Shown here: one piece after another, positions 15,471 through 24,030 of the stretch
Position numbering within the stretch: position 1 is the first letter of the stretch
Layout of the letters: every line of letters begins with the position of its first letter
From: Mesorhizobium sp. L2C084A000
GTDB lineage: Bacteria > Pseudomonadota > Alphaproteobacteria > Rhizobiales > Rhizobiaceae
NCBI RefSeq assembly: GCF_000502875.1
Contig: NZ_AYWX01000009.1
Coordinates: forward strand, 277,966 to 312,556
Reading direction: 5' to 3'
Length of the DNA: 34,591 nt
Translations under genes and position numbers: made by a program
Notes under the pieces: model-generated
Databases searched by the model: none
Told to the model about the DNA's origin: nothing
The model's input: the letters and a program-made list of their open reading frames with translations, nothing else

Positions 15471-15617
15471 CGCCGTCTGGTCCTGCGTCCTGCCTGGCTT
15501 GCCTGTAGTGCTTGCCTGTTGCCTGGCCGCACATATAAGCCAGATCATAGCACGATTGAACTCAATTTTCCTTAGTGCTTTGTCAAATGGATTTGGTTCG
15601 CGGGAATTCAAGCAGCC

Positions 15618-16220
15618 ATGGAAAACGAACCCTTGATCGACGACGCGCTGAAAAGCGAGCTTTCGGCTCTCTATCGGGCGCCAGGCCGCCACTATCACAA
15701 CCTTTCCCATATCGAAGCAATGCTGGCGCTCGCTGGCGACTATCGAAGGTTGCTCGGCGACCCCGAGGCGATCGAAGCGGCGATCTGGTTCCACGATGCC
15801 ATCTACGACAGCAAGGCCAAGGACAATGAGGCGCAAAGTGCGGCCCTTGCCGAGAAAGAGCTGGCGGGCCGCGCGGATTCTTCACGTCTCGACCGCATCT
15901 CGGCAATGATCGTCGCCACCGCCACGCACCAGGTGCCGCCGTTCGACGACGCGGCGGCCACACGGGACGCAAGTCTTTTTCTGGATATGGACCTGTCGAT
16001 CCTGGGAGCCGCGCCGGACGCCTTCGACGCCTATGAGCGCGCCGTGCGGCGCGAGTATCACTGGGTGGAGGAGCCGATGTGGCGAGCCGGACGCAGTGCG
16101 GTGCTGAAGAATTTCCTCGCCCGCCCACACATTTTCCACACCGAGGAATTCCGGCAACGCTTTGAACGGCAGGCCCGGGAAAACATGGCGCGGTCGCTGG
16201 CGGCTCTCACCATAGGCTGA
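15618..16220 (+). CDS. HD-superfamily metal-dependent hydrolase
   Basis: The 200-residue protein belongs to the predicted HD-domain phosphohydrolases (COG4339 type). The metal-binding residues are visible as HYHNLSHIEAML (about residues 25-36), WFHDAIYD (HD pair, about 57-64), and THQ plus FLDMDLSILG further on. The last motif, DMDLSILG, is typical of this group. Substrates are unknown, though HD proteins usually cleave phosphoesters or nucleotides. It is divergent from cysE across 147 bases and faces the alpha/beta hydrolase gene. No membrane or signal segment is seen. Confidence 0.88.
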   Translation: MENEPLIDDALKSELSALYRAPGRHYHNLSHIEAMLALAGDYRRLLGDPEAIEAAIWFHDAIYDSKAKDNEAQSAALAEKELAGRADSSRLDRISAMIVATATHQVPPFDDAAATRDASLFLDMDLSILGAAPDAFDAYERAVRREYHWVEEPMWRAGRSAVLKNFLARPHIFHTEEFRQRFERQARENMARSLAALTIG

Positions 16221-16253
16221 GGGCAGTCACGTCCCGCTCCCCTCGCCGTCCGC

Positions 16254-17021
16254 TCAGAGCGGATTTTCGGCATAGAACTCCAGCACGCGCTGCTTGAAGG
16301 TCTTGTCCCCGACGGCCAGCATATGGTCCCGGCCCTCAATGTGAAAGGCCCTGGCGTTCGGCATCAACGCTGCAAGCTCATCGGGCGAACCGCCAATGTC
16401 GTCCGTCGTGCCGACGGCGACCAGCGTCGGCTGGGCGATGCGGGCGATATCCTGCTCGCTCAGCAATTCGCGCGATTTGGCGATGCAAGCGGCCAAGGCA
16501 CGGCGATCGCTGCGGGTCTGGTCGGCGAAGGCGCGAAACGACCGGCCGCGCGGATGGCTGGTGGCGGCCGGATCTTCGGCAAGCAGGGCGGCGGCGATCG
16601 GATCCCAATCGCCGACACCGTCGATCATGCCGATGCCGAGACCGCCGAAGACCAGCGTCGCCACCTTGTCCGGATCGGACAGCGCCATGAATGCCGCGAT
16701 GCGCGCACCCATCGAATAGCCCATGACATGAGCGCGCTCGATGCCGAGATGGCCGAGCAAGGCAGCAGCATCGGAAGCCATCTTGACCGGCGTGTAGTCA
16801 GCCTCCTCATAGCTCTTCGACGACGAGCCGTGGCCGCGATTGTCGAAGGCGATGGCGCGGTAGCCGGCATCGTTCAGCGTCTTGAACCAGCCGGGCGACA
16901 CCCAGTTGACATAATGGCTCGAGGCGAAGCCATGGATCATCAGCACCGGATCGCCCTCGCCCGATGCCGGCTGGCGGTCGAGGAAGGCAAGCTCGAAGCC
17001 GTCATGGGTGAAAGACTGCAT
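16254..17021 (-). CDS. Alpha/beta hydrolase
   Basis: This 255-residue cytoplasmic enzyme has the alpha/beta-hydrolase triad: nucleophile S103 in GYSMGA, an acidic residue in VGTTDDIGG (D207/D208) and H233 in GRDHMLAVG. The oxyanion motif is MIHGFASSH, and FDNRGHGSS follows the usual strand. The substrate is unknown. ATG 17021 is chosen since GGCGGGA precedes it; a TTG at 17045 overlapping the DUF192 stop would add eight residues. It is the last gene of a leftward set with the double cold-shock protein and DUF192. Confidence 0.88.
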   Translation of the reverse strand: MQSFTHDGFELAFLDRQPASGEGDPVLMIHGFASSHYVNWVSPGWFKTLNDAGYRAIAFDNRGHGSSSKSYEEADYTPVKMASDAAALLGHLGIERAHVMGYSMGARIAAFMALSDPDKVATLVFGGLGIGMIDGVGDWDPIAAALLAEDPAATSHPRGRSFRAFADQTRSDRRALAACIAKSRELLSEQDIARIAQPTLVAVGTTDDIGGSPDELAALMPNARAFHIEGRDHMLAVGDKTFKQRVLEFYAENPL

Positions 17022-17041
17022 CTGCGATCCCGCCTGTGTGC

Positions 17042-17602
17042 TCAACCGCCACCGCCATTTGGCGAATCGCCATTGTCGGCTGGTGGCATGCTCGGGCCGG
17101 ATACCGTGCCCACGGCCGGATGGCGCAAAAGGTCGCCATACTCGATGCCGTTCCTGGCGGCAGTGCCGGCCTTGAGCTCGAGCACGAAGCGCACCGGTAC
17201 GCCGGGCGAAATGACGGCGTCCGATTGCGGCTCGCCGTGCTTGACCGCCCGGATCTTGCCATCCTGGCCGACGAAAATCAGATCAAGCGGCATTGGCGTG
17301 TTGTGCATCCAGAAGCCGACCTGCTGCTGGACCTCGAAGACGAACAGCATGCCGTGGTTGTCCGCCATGTCCTGGCGGTACATCAAGCCGGCCTCGCGCT
17401 CCGCGGCGGTGTCGGCGACTTCGATGGAAAAAGAGCGATCACCGCCTTTCGTCACCACGACCAGTGGCGCCGGATCGGCCGGAAGGATCATCGCCCGGCT
17501 GTCCGCCGAGGTCGGCTTTTCGGAATAGAAGTAACCACCGGCGGCGGCGATGAAGGCAATCGCGCACATCGCGCCCGCGGTCAGCCAGTTCCTGTAAGCC
17601 AT
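17042..17602 (-). CDS. DUF192 family exported or membrane-anchored protein
   Basis: The 186-residue product has an N-terminal hydrophobic segment (WLTAGAMCAIAFIAAAGGYF) that serves as a signal or anchor, then one DUF192 domain: FSIEVADTAAEREAGLMYRQ, GMLFVFEVQQQVGFWMHNTP, MPLDLIFVGQDGKI and a GTAARNGIEYGD end. DUF192 is widespread and of unknown function. The last 20 residues are Pro/Gly-rich and probably disordered. It lies 24 bases after the cold-shock gene and 20 bases before the alpha/beta hydrolase gene, so the three are likely co-transcribed. Confidence 0.9.
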   Translation of the reverse strand: MAYRNWLTAGAMCAIAFIAAAGGYFYSEKPTSADSRAMILPADPAPLVVVTKGGDRSFSIEVADTAAEREAGLMYRQDMADNHGMLFVFEVQQQVGFWMHNTPMPLDLIFVGQDGKIRAVKHGEPQSDAVISPGVPVRFVLELKAGTAARNGIEYGDLLRHPAVGTVSGPSMPPADNGDSPNGGGG

Positions 17603-17626
17603 TCGAAATCCTCGGCCGGAAACGCC

Positions 17627-18223
17627 CTAGTGCGACACCGGCAAGGTCCCCATATCGGGGTGAATTTCGGCGGCCATAAGGCCTTTGTCGCCGCGCCCGA
17701 AACGAACCAGCACGACCTGTCCGGGCCGAAGCTCGGTGATACCGTAACGGCGCAAGGTTTCCATATGGACGAAGATGTCCTCGGTGCCCTCGCCGCGGGT
17801 GAGAAAACCAAACCCCTTGGTGCGGTTGAACCATTTCACCAAGGCGCGTTCGAGACCGCTCTCCGGCGTCACCGCGACATGGGTGCGCTGCTCCTGCATC
17901 TCGGCCGGGTGGACCGCGGTGGTGACGTCCATGGAGAGCACCCGGAAGGCCTGCAATCCGCGGTCGCCATGTTTGACGAGGCAGACCACGCGCGCGCCCT
18001 CCAGGGCCGTCTGAAAGCCGTCCTTTCGAAGACATGTCACATGGAGGAGGATGTCGCCCGAAATGCCGTCATCCGGGAGGATGAAACCATAGCCCTTGGC
18101 CACATCGAACCACTTGATGGCGCCGGCAATTTCTCGCAGGTCGGCGGCGTCGCCGCCTTCGTCACGCTGCGGGGCGTCGCCAAGGGGTCCGTCCCGCCCC
18201 ATGAAAGAGGCCTTTTCCCCCAT
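17627..18223 (-). CDS. Protein with two cold-shock domains
   Basis: The 198-residue product carries two cold-shock (CSD) RNA/DNA-binding domains. The first has [19 protein letters not shown] and [10 protein letters not shown], the second [19 protein letters not shown] and [10 protein letters not shown]; these are the RNP1 and RNP2 motifs. They are joined by a linker of about 50 residues. CSD proteins unwind RNA structure and help translation, often during cold or stationary phase. Doubled CSDs are a known alphaproteobacterial form. ATG 18223 is supported by GAGGGGGC upstream. It heads the set with DUF192 and the hydrolase. Confidence 0.92.
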   Translation of the reverse strand: MGEKASFMGRDGPLGDAPQRDEGGDAADLREIAGAIKWFDVAKGYGFILPDDGISGDILLHVTCLRKDGFQTALEGARVVCLVKHGDRGLQAFRVLSMDVTTAVHPAEMQEQRTHVAVTPESGLERALVKWFNRTKGFGFLTRGEGTEDIFVHMETLRRYGITELRPGQVVLVRFGRGDKGLMAAEIHPDMGTLPVSH

Positions 18224-18440
18224 AAGAATGCCCCCTCTTTTCAAGAACACCGCAACTGATTCTTGCCAACAGATTAACACTGCGGCTTCCGGTCTGTGCA
18301 AGACCTGCCGTGCCTTTTTTCACGGTTCATTTGGGCAATACCGGATTTGTTCTTTGCCGGCATTGCGCACCGCCGCACGATTGCCCTTTGACAGGGCCGA
18401 CCCTATGTTGCGCCGCAACGCAATTTATCAAGGAAATCAC

Positions 18441-18881
18441 ATGCGCTATCTGCACACCATGATCCGCGTCACCGACGTCGATGCCTCGCTCGACTTCTAC
18501 TGCAACAAGCTCGGCCTCAAGGAAGTGCGCCGCTACGAAAACGAGCAAGGCCGCTTCACGCTGATCTTCCTCGCGGCCTCCGAAGACGAACAAAGCGCCA
18601 TCGCCGACAAGGCGCCGCTGGTCGAACTGACCTACAATTGGGACCCGGAAGACTACAAGGGCGGGCGCAATTTCGGTCACCTCGCCTATGAGGTCGACGA
18701 CATCTACGCCACCTGCCAGCACCTGATGGACAATGGCGTCATCATCAACCGGCCGCCGCGCGACGGCAACATGGCCTTCGTCAGATCGCCGGACGGCATT
18801 TCGATCGAGCTTCTGCAGAAAGGCCCGGCTAAGGCCAAGGCCGAACCATGGGCTTCGATGGCGAACACCGGAATCTGGTAG
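18441..18881 (+). CDS. gloA: Lactoylglutathione lyase (glyoxalase I)
   Basis: GloA isomerises the hemithioacetal of methylglyoxal and glutathione to S-lactoylglutathione, a cytosolic detoxification step. The 146-residue product shows the four metal ligands at expected places: H5 in MRYLHTMIRV, E62 in VELTYNWD, H80 in GHLAYEVDD and E123 in SIELLQKG. Substrate-binding residues are in DFYCNKLGLKEVRR. ATG 18441 is preceded by AAGGAAATCAC, a good ribosome site; the frame is open upstream to 18096 but overlaps the divergent cold-shock gene. A 217-base gap separates the two starts. Confidence 0.95.
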   Translation: MRYLHTMIRVTDVDASLDFYCNKLGLKEVRRYENEQGRFTLIFLAASEDEQSAIADKAPLVELTYNWDPEDYKGGRNFGHLAYEVDDIYATCQHLMDNGVIINRPPRDGNMAFVRSPDGISIELLQKGPAKAKAEPWASMANTGIW

Positions 18882-19027
18882 CCGATCACGCTGTCTTGAG
18901 CGGACAATGGCAGTCTGACGGCCCGGTACTGTTTGGTTTTTCAGGGACGGCGCCTATCTCTCTGGCTGAGGCGCCAGGCTTGGGCCGGTGCCCCGGCCAC
19001 GCAACAGGCGCTTGCCCAGGAGAATTC

Positions 19028-19318
19028 ATGCCGACCAGCCATGCCGACGTCGCCACCGAACATGCCAGCCGCTACCTGCAGCAGCTGTGCAAGCACTGGG
19101 CGCACAAATTCCCGGTCGAGTTCGATCTCACCCACGGCATCATCGATCTCTCAATGGGCCGTACCGTCATGGATGCCGATGCGGCAACGCTTCATATCAC
19201 GGTGTCGACTGACGAAGCAGGATCGATCGAGCGCCTGGAAAGCGTTGTCGCCGATCACATCAAGCGCTTTGCTTTCCGCGAAGAGCTGACCTTCGACTGG
19301 AAACCCACCTCCGCCTAG
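19028..19318 (+). CDS. DUF2218 family protein
   Basis: The 96-residue product begins MPTSHADVATEHASRYLQQL and continues CKHWAHKFPVEF, the hallmark of DUF2218. In other bacteria members are found near iron-siderophore or stress genes, but no function is established. ATG 19028 follows CCAGGAGAATTC, an excellent ribosome site. It follows gloA after 146 bases on the same strand and converges, eight bases apart, with the DUF1697 gene. Confidence 0.88.
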   Translation: MPTSHADVATEHASRYLQQLCKHWAHKFPVEFDLTHGIIDLSMGRTVMDADAATLHITVSTDEAGSIERLESVVADHIKRFAFREELTFDWKPTSA

Positions 19319-19326
19319 GCAGTGAC

Positions 19327-19887
19327 CTACTTCTCACCGGCGTGTGCGGCCATCTCCAGCAACGCCTGCACGGAGCGCCAATTGCGCGCGGTTCCCGGCA
19401 CTTTCAGCGTGCGCGGGATCAGCCCGGCAAACACCGATTTGCCCAGCCCGTCCGGTGCGCTGAGGTAGAGCACATCGCCCTTGATCTCGAAGCGTTCGGG
19501 GCCGGTACACTTTTCGGTCAGCCGCGCCACCTCGTCCGCTGTCGGCTCACGCTCCAGCACATAGGCGTGCAGCTTCGTGTGGTCCGCGGCAATTTCCGGA
19601 TAGGGATTTTCGCTCACCAGCCGCTCGAACCACGAGAGATCACGCACCATGATGCGCGAATAAAAACCCCATTTCTTCTCGAAGGCTGCTTCGATCTGTT
19701 TCGTCAACGTGACCGCTTCGCCCTCTTTCGCCCGGAACACGGCATTGCCGCTCTGCACATAGGTGGCGACATCGGAGAAGCCGAGCCCCTCGAAGAACGA
19801 CCGCAGCTCCGCCATCTTGACGATGCGATTGCCGCCGACATTGATGCCGGAAAACAGCGCGACGAAGATTTTTCCCGGCTCAATCAT
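19327..19887 (-). CDS. DUF1697 family protein
   Basis: This 186-residue protein matches DUF1697: it starts with KIFVALFSGINVGGNRIVKM, then ELRSFFEGLGFSDVATYVQS and GNAVFRA, and ends TARNWRSVQALLEMA, all family signatures. The function is unknown. It lies 15 bases downstream of ilvA on the same strand and is probably co-transcribed with it. Confidence 0.92.
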   Translation of the reverse strand: MIEPGKIFVALFSGINVGGNRIVKMAELRSFFEGLGFSDVATYVQSGNAVFRAKEGEAVTLTKQIEAAFEKKWGFYSRIMVRDLSWFERLVSENPYPEIAADHTKLHAYVLEREPTADEVARLTEKCTGPERFEIKGDVLYLSAPDGLGKSVFAGLIPRTLKVPGTARNWRSVQALLEMAAHAGEK

Positions 19888-19902
19888 TTGATCTCCGATC
19901 GC

Positions 19903-21159
19903 TCATATGATGAACCCGGCCAGTGTCTCGTTGTCGGTGATGTCCTGATACTGGACGCCCTCGGCCTCGAACTTCGCCTTGAGCAGATCGAAATTGCGGC
20001 GGTCCCTGGTTTCGATGCCGATCAGCACCGAACCGAAATTGCGCGCCGATTTCTTCAGATATTCGAAACGGGCGATGTCGTCGTCGGGCCCGAGCAGTTC
20101 GAGGAAGTCGCGCAGCGCGCCGGGCCGTTGCGGAAAACGGATGATGAAGTATTTCTTCAGGCCCTCGAAGCGCAGCGCCCGTTCCTTGACGTCCGGCAGC
20201 CGCTCGAAATCGAAATTGCCGCCCGAAACCACGGCGACGATGGTCTTGCCCCTGATCTCCTTCTTGGAGAAATCCTTGAGCGCATCGATCGCCAGCGCGC
20301 CGGCCGGCTCCAGCACGACGCCTTCGACATTGAGCATCTCGATCATGGTGGCGCAGAGCCGGTTTTCCGGGATCAGTCGCACCGTGTCAGCTGGAAAATC
20401 CTTGAGATGACGCAACGGCTCGCGGCCGATCTCGGCCACCGCGGCGCCATCGACGAAATTGTCGACCTTGGCGAGTTTGAGCCGTTTTCCCGCCGCGAGG
20501 CTCTCGCGCAGGCTCGGCGCGCCGGCCGGTTCGCAGAAGACGAACCGTGCTTGCCTGCCCTGATCGGCGAAATAATGGGTGACGCCCGCGGCAAGTCCGC
20601 CACCGCCGACCGGCAGCATGACGATATCGGGCATGCGGGCGCCCGGCATCTGGTCTGCGATCTCGTAGGCGACGGTTGCCTGGCCCTCGATGATGTCCTT
20701 GTGATCGAAGGGTGGCACCATATGGGCGCCGGAACTGCCGGTGAATTCCAAGGCAGCGCGATAGCAGTCGTCGAAGAAATCGCCGACCAGTCTGATCTCG
20801 ATGAAATCGCCGCCGAACAGCCTGGTCTTGTCGATCTTCTGCTGCGGCGTCGTCACCGGCATGAACACAACGCCTCGCCTGCCGAAATGGCGGCAGACGA
20901 AAGCAAAACCCTGCGCGTGGTTGCCGGCCGACGCGCAGACGAACAGTTCAGCCTCGTTGCCGGCCGCCAGTGTCTTGCGGAAGAAATTGAAGGCGCCGCG
21001 GATCTTGTAGGAGCGGACCGGCGACAGATCCTCGCGCTTCAACAGCACCCGCGCACCGGTCTTTTTCGACAGATAATCGTTTTCCTGCAGCGGCGTTTCA
21101 GGGAAGATCTGGCGGATCGCGGCGGCAGCGGCAGCAACACGGGAAGAGAAACTGTTCAT
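19903..21159 (-). CDS. ilvA: Threonine ammonia-lyase (threonine dehydratase)
   Basis: This PLP enzyme deaminates threonine to 2-oxobutanoate, the entry to isoleucine synthesis. The 418-residue product has the Schiff-base lysine K52 in RSYKIRGAFNFF, the substrate loop SAGNHAQG, the phosphate-binding VGGGGLAAG and a C-terminal ACT-like domain (KYFIIRFPQRPGALRDFLEL, FGSVLIGIE). One ACT-like domain rather than two fits the shorter IlvA form. ATG 21159 is preceded by AAGGGTGG; an earlier in-frame start at 21285 adds 42 residues of non-family sequence. It is divergent from the DUF900 gene across 465 gene-free bases. Confidence 0.95.
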   Translation of the reverse strand: MNSFSSRVAAAAAAIRQIFPETPLQENDYLSKKTGARVLLKREDLSPVRSYKIRGAFNFFRKTLAAGNEAELFVCASAGNHAQGFAFVCRHFGRRGVVFMPVTTPQQKIDKTRLFGGDFIEIRLVGDFFDDCYRAALEFTGSSGAHMVPPFDHKDIIEGQATVAYEIADQMPGARMPDIVMLPVGGGGLAAGVTHYFADQGRQARFVFCEPAGAPSLRESLAAGKRLKLAKVDNFVDGAAVAEIGREPLRHLKDFPADTVRLIPENRLCATMIEMLNVEGVVLEPAGALAIDALKDFSKKEIRGKTIVAVVSGGNFDFERLPDVKERALRFEGLKKYFIIRFPQRPGALRDFLELLGPDDDIARFEYLKKSARNFGSVLIGIETRDRRNFDLLKAKFEAEGVQYQDITDNETLAGFII

Positions 21160-21624
21160 CGGAAACCACCCTTGGGAAAGCCGCCTTGCGTTGCACGCTG
21201 TCCGCGGACCTCTATCATTGATCGGGTCGCGCACGTCGGTTGTTGAGCGCCCGGACAAGGTGCGGCGCGAGCCCGCGTATTGCATATCCGGCTACGCGGC
21301 GCCATCGTCCATCATGTGCGTCCTTCCGGGCGGAAATTTTGCGGAATACTTTCAGCTACTTGCGGGTGCATTCTAATGCCCCCTCGCACCGGGCGGCTTG
21401 AAATCGCTATCTCTGCGGGAATTGGAAGGCCGGCGGCGACGGCGCTTATTGCGCGGATCACGCAGGCGTTTTCCGCCATTTTGGCTTTCGCGCAACACTG
21501 CGATGCCCGCAGCGGGGCGCCGATCACATTTCGACTGGACATGACTTAGTTCTGCCGCACTCTGCCTGTCCGGGAGGTATCGTGAGGATAGACAGGCCTT
21601 TCGGCCGGAGTTGGAAATTCAGGC
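21160..21624. other. Gene-free divergent promoter region
   Basis: This region lies between the starts of ilvA (minus) and the first DUF900 gene (plus). I see no coding sequence or convincing RNA structure. A ten-base palindrome GTCCGCGGAC occurs at 21200-21209 and a small GGCC-TTTC-GGCC hairpin near 21597. Both divergent promoters must lie here but none can be placed securely. Confidence 0.5.
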
Positions 21625-22698
21625 GTGCCTTTGAAGAAGATTTTTACCGTTGTCCTGGCCTTGTTCGTCGCCGGCTGCGCCGGCCAGCAAACACAGGAAT
21701 TGCTGGGCAGCGCCATGGTGTCCGCGCCGGTGACGGAGATTGCCGGCAACCACTCGATCTTCATCGCCACGACGCGCAAGAAATCCGACGATCCCAACAA
21801 GGTTTTCGACGGCGAACGCTCGGCGACGCTGAACTATGCCCGCGTCAACGTCACCGTTCCGGGGCTTCACAAGACCGGCCAGATCGAGCGCCGCTCGCGC
21901 GGCAAGTCGGACGACCCGGCCAAATATTTCATGGCTTCCGAGGTCGTCGGCTACGACACGCAGCCGAAATTCTCCAGCGCGCTCAACGCCGACATCGCGG
22001 CGCGTGGCGGCCGCGTCATGGTCTTCGTGCATGGCTACAACACCGGCTTCGATGCCGCCGTCTATCGCCTGACCCAGATCGTCCATGATTCCGGCTATCC
22101 CGGCACACCAGTGCTGTTTTCCTGGGCATCGGGCGCCAGGACCACCGACTACGTCTATGACAAGGAAAGCGCCAGCGCTGCCCGCGACCAGTTGGAGGTG
22201 ACGCTCAGGATGCTGGAGCAGTCCGGCGCGCGGCGCATCGACATCGTCGCGCATTCGCTCGGAACCTGGGTCACCATGGAAACGCTGCGCCAGATGGCCA
22301 TCACCGGCGACCGCGACCTCGGCGGCAAGCTCGGCGACGTGGTGCTGGCCTCGCCCGACATCGATGTCGACGTGTTCAAGAGCCAGATGCGGCGCTATGG
22401 CAAGCCCGACAAGCCATTCATCCTGCTGTTGTCGGACGACGACCGCGCGCTGCGGCTCTCCGGCCTGATCGCCGGTTCACGGCCGCGCGTCGGCGACTAC
22501 AAGGATGCCGCCGATCTTGCCTCCTATGGCGTGACGGTCGTCGACCTGTCCAAGGTCAAGGGATCGGACAGCTTCAACCATACGAAGTTCGCCGACAATC
22601 CGACGCTGGTGAAGATGATCGGACAGCGGCTACGCGAGGATGACGGCTTTGCCAGCGACCGTGACGTGACCGATCGTATCGGCCTGCTTGGACAATAG
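21625..22698 (+). CDS. DUF900 alpha/beta hydrolase lipoprotein, copy 1
   Basis: The 357-residue product has a lipoprotein signal with lipobox VAGC (C18), so it is exported and lipid-anchored. The DUF900 domain follows: FIATTRKKSDDP near the start, MVFVHGYNTGFDAAVYRLTQ with the oxyanion HGYN (about 136-139), nucleophile S211 in VAHSLGTW, and LASPDIDVDVF. The family is a large bacterial set of alpha/beta-hydrolase-fold proteins without a fixed substrate. The start is GTG 21625. A close paralogue follows 143 bases downstream; HSLG here is HSMG there. Confidence 0.88.
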   Translation: MPLKKIFTVVLALFVAGCAGQQTQELLGSAMVSAPVTEIAGNHSIFIATTRKKSDDPNKVFDGERSATLNYARVNVTVPGLHKTGQIERRSRGKSDDPAKYFMASEVVGYDTQPKFSSALNADIAARGGRVMVFVHGYNTGFDAAVYRLTQIVHDSGYPGTPVLFSWASGARTTDYVYDKESASAARDQLEVTLRMLEQSGARRIDIVAHSLGTWVTMETLRQMAITGDRDLGGKLGDVVLASPDIDVDVFKSQMRRYGKPDKPFILLLSDDDRALRLSGLIAGSRPRVGDYKDAADLASYGVTVVDLSKVKGSDSFNHTKFADNPTLVKMIGQRLREDDGFASDRDVTDRIGLLGQ

Positions 22699-22841
22699 AT
22701 GCGGTCCCGCGGTTTTCGCCGTGCCTGTTCACCACTGCGGATGTATCGATTCACTTTGAACTGGACCGCGCCGGTCTCCGGCCTTATCGGAATAGCCAGC
22801 GACGTCATGCGTTTGACGTCCCCCTTTGCGGGAGCCGGCGT

Positions 22842-24005
22842 ATGACCATGCGTTCGAAGAGTTATCTCGTCGTTGCATTGACGCTCGCTGTCACCGGCTG
22901 CGCCGGCGGGAAAACGCACGACCTGCTCAACAGGACGACGGTCACGGTGCCCGCTTCCGACATCGCGGCCACGCATGAGATCTTCGTCGCCACGACACGC
23001 CAGAGGGCAACAAAAGACCCGCGACAGGTGTTCGACGGCGATCGCTCGCTGACCACCAGCTTTGCCCGTGTCGACGTCACCGTCCCGAAAAACCATCAGG
23101 TCGGCGCCATCGAGCGGGCCAAGGGATCCGCGAACAGCAATCCGGCCAAGGATTTCACCGCCAAGGACGTCACCTTCTATGAAGGCGCGCCGCAATTCGC
23201 CAAGGCGGTCGGCGCCGACATTTCCATGCGCGGCGACCGTGCGCTGGTTTTCGTGCACGGCTTCAACAACGGTTTCGACGACGGCATCTACCGGCTGACG
23301 CAGATCGCCCACGACACGAAATATCCCGGCACGCCGGTGCTGTTCTCGTGGGCTTCGAGCGGCAAGACCACGGGTTACATCTACGACAAGGAAAGCGCCA
23401 ACGCAGCGCGCGACGACCTCGAGGCGACGCTCAGGATGCTGGCCAAGACCAAGGTCAAGAGCATCGACATCATCGCCCATTCGATGGGGACCTGGGTGAC
23501 CATGGAGGCGCTGCGCCAGCTTGCCATCACCGGCGATCGCGATCTCGACGACAAACTCGGCTACGTCATCCTGGCCTCGCCCGACATCGATGTCGACGTG
23601 TTCAAGAAACAGATGATCCGTTACGGCAAACCCGACAAGCCATTCGCCATCCTGCTCTCGGCGGATGACCGGGCTCTCAAGCTTTCCTCCCTGATCTCGG
23701 GCGATAAGCCGCGCGTCGGGGATTACGGCGATGCGGCCGACCTCGCCAGCTATGGCGTGTCGGTGGTCGACCTTTCCCAGGCCAAGGGCGGTGACCGCCT
23801 CAACCACGCCAAATTCGCCGACAACCCGATGCTGGTGCAACTGCTGGGCGACCGGCTGCGGGCGCCTGCCGGCCTTGCCTCGGACGAGCCCGTCCCGACT
23901 CAGCTCAACAATCTCGGCCAGGGCCTCGGAAAGGCCGTCGGCTCGGTCGCCGAGATCGTCATCACCACGCCGTTCAAGGTGCTGACCATCGCCACCGGCG
24001 GGTGA
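22842..24005 (+). CDS. DUF900 alpha/beta hydrolase lipoprotein, copy 2
   Basis: The 387-residue product is a tandem paralogue of the preceding gene, sharing FVATTRQ, FVHGFNNGFDDGIYRLTQ, TPVLFSWAS, SIDIIAHSMGTWVTMEALRQ and LASPDIDVDVFK. The lipobox TGC (C20) after VALTLAV marks it as a lipoprotein, and the likely nucleophile is S214. It carries an extra C-terminal stretch ending GSVAEIVITTPFKVLTIATG, absent from copy 1, which is hydrophobic enough to meet the membrane. The ATG at 22842 follows CGGGAGCCGGCGT. It converges with ade across 25 bases. Confidence 0.88.
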   Translation: MTMRSKSYLVVALTLAVTGCAGGKTHDLLNRTTVTVPASDIAATHEIFVATTRQRATKDPRQVFDGDRSLTTSFARVDVTVPKNHQVGAIERAKGSANSNPAKDFTAKDVTFYEGAPQFAKAVGADISMRGDRALVFVHGFNNGFDDGIYRLTQIAHDTKYPGTPVLFSWASSGKTTGYIYDKESANAARDDLEATLRMLAKTKVKSIDIIAHSMGTWVTMEALRQLAITGDRDLDDKLGYVILASPDIDVDVFKKQMIRYGKPDKPFAILLSADDRALKLSSLISGDKPRVGDYGDAADLASYGVSVVDLSQAKGGDRLNHAKFADNPMLVQLLGDRLRAPAGLASDEPVPTQLNNLGQGLGKAVGSVAEIVITTPFKVLTIATGG

Positions 24006-24030
24006 ACCGGCCGAGCGCAGACGGCTGATC

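Noticed and set aside
15471..15836. N-terminal extension of cysE to 15836
   Set aside because: It would add 122 residues unrelated to CysE and overlap the divergent HD hydrolase gene.
19342..21246. A 634-codon open frame on the plus strand opposite DUF1697 and ilvA
   Set aside because: It spans two well-identified minus-strand genes and their gap; its residues have no family character and its length is an effect of high GC content.
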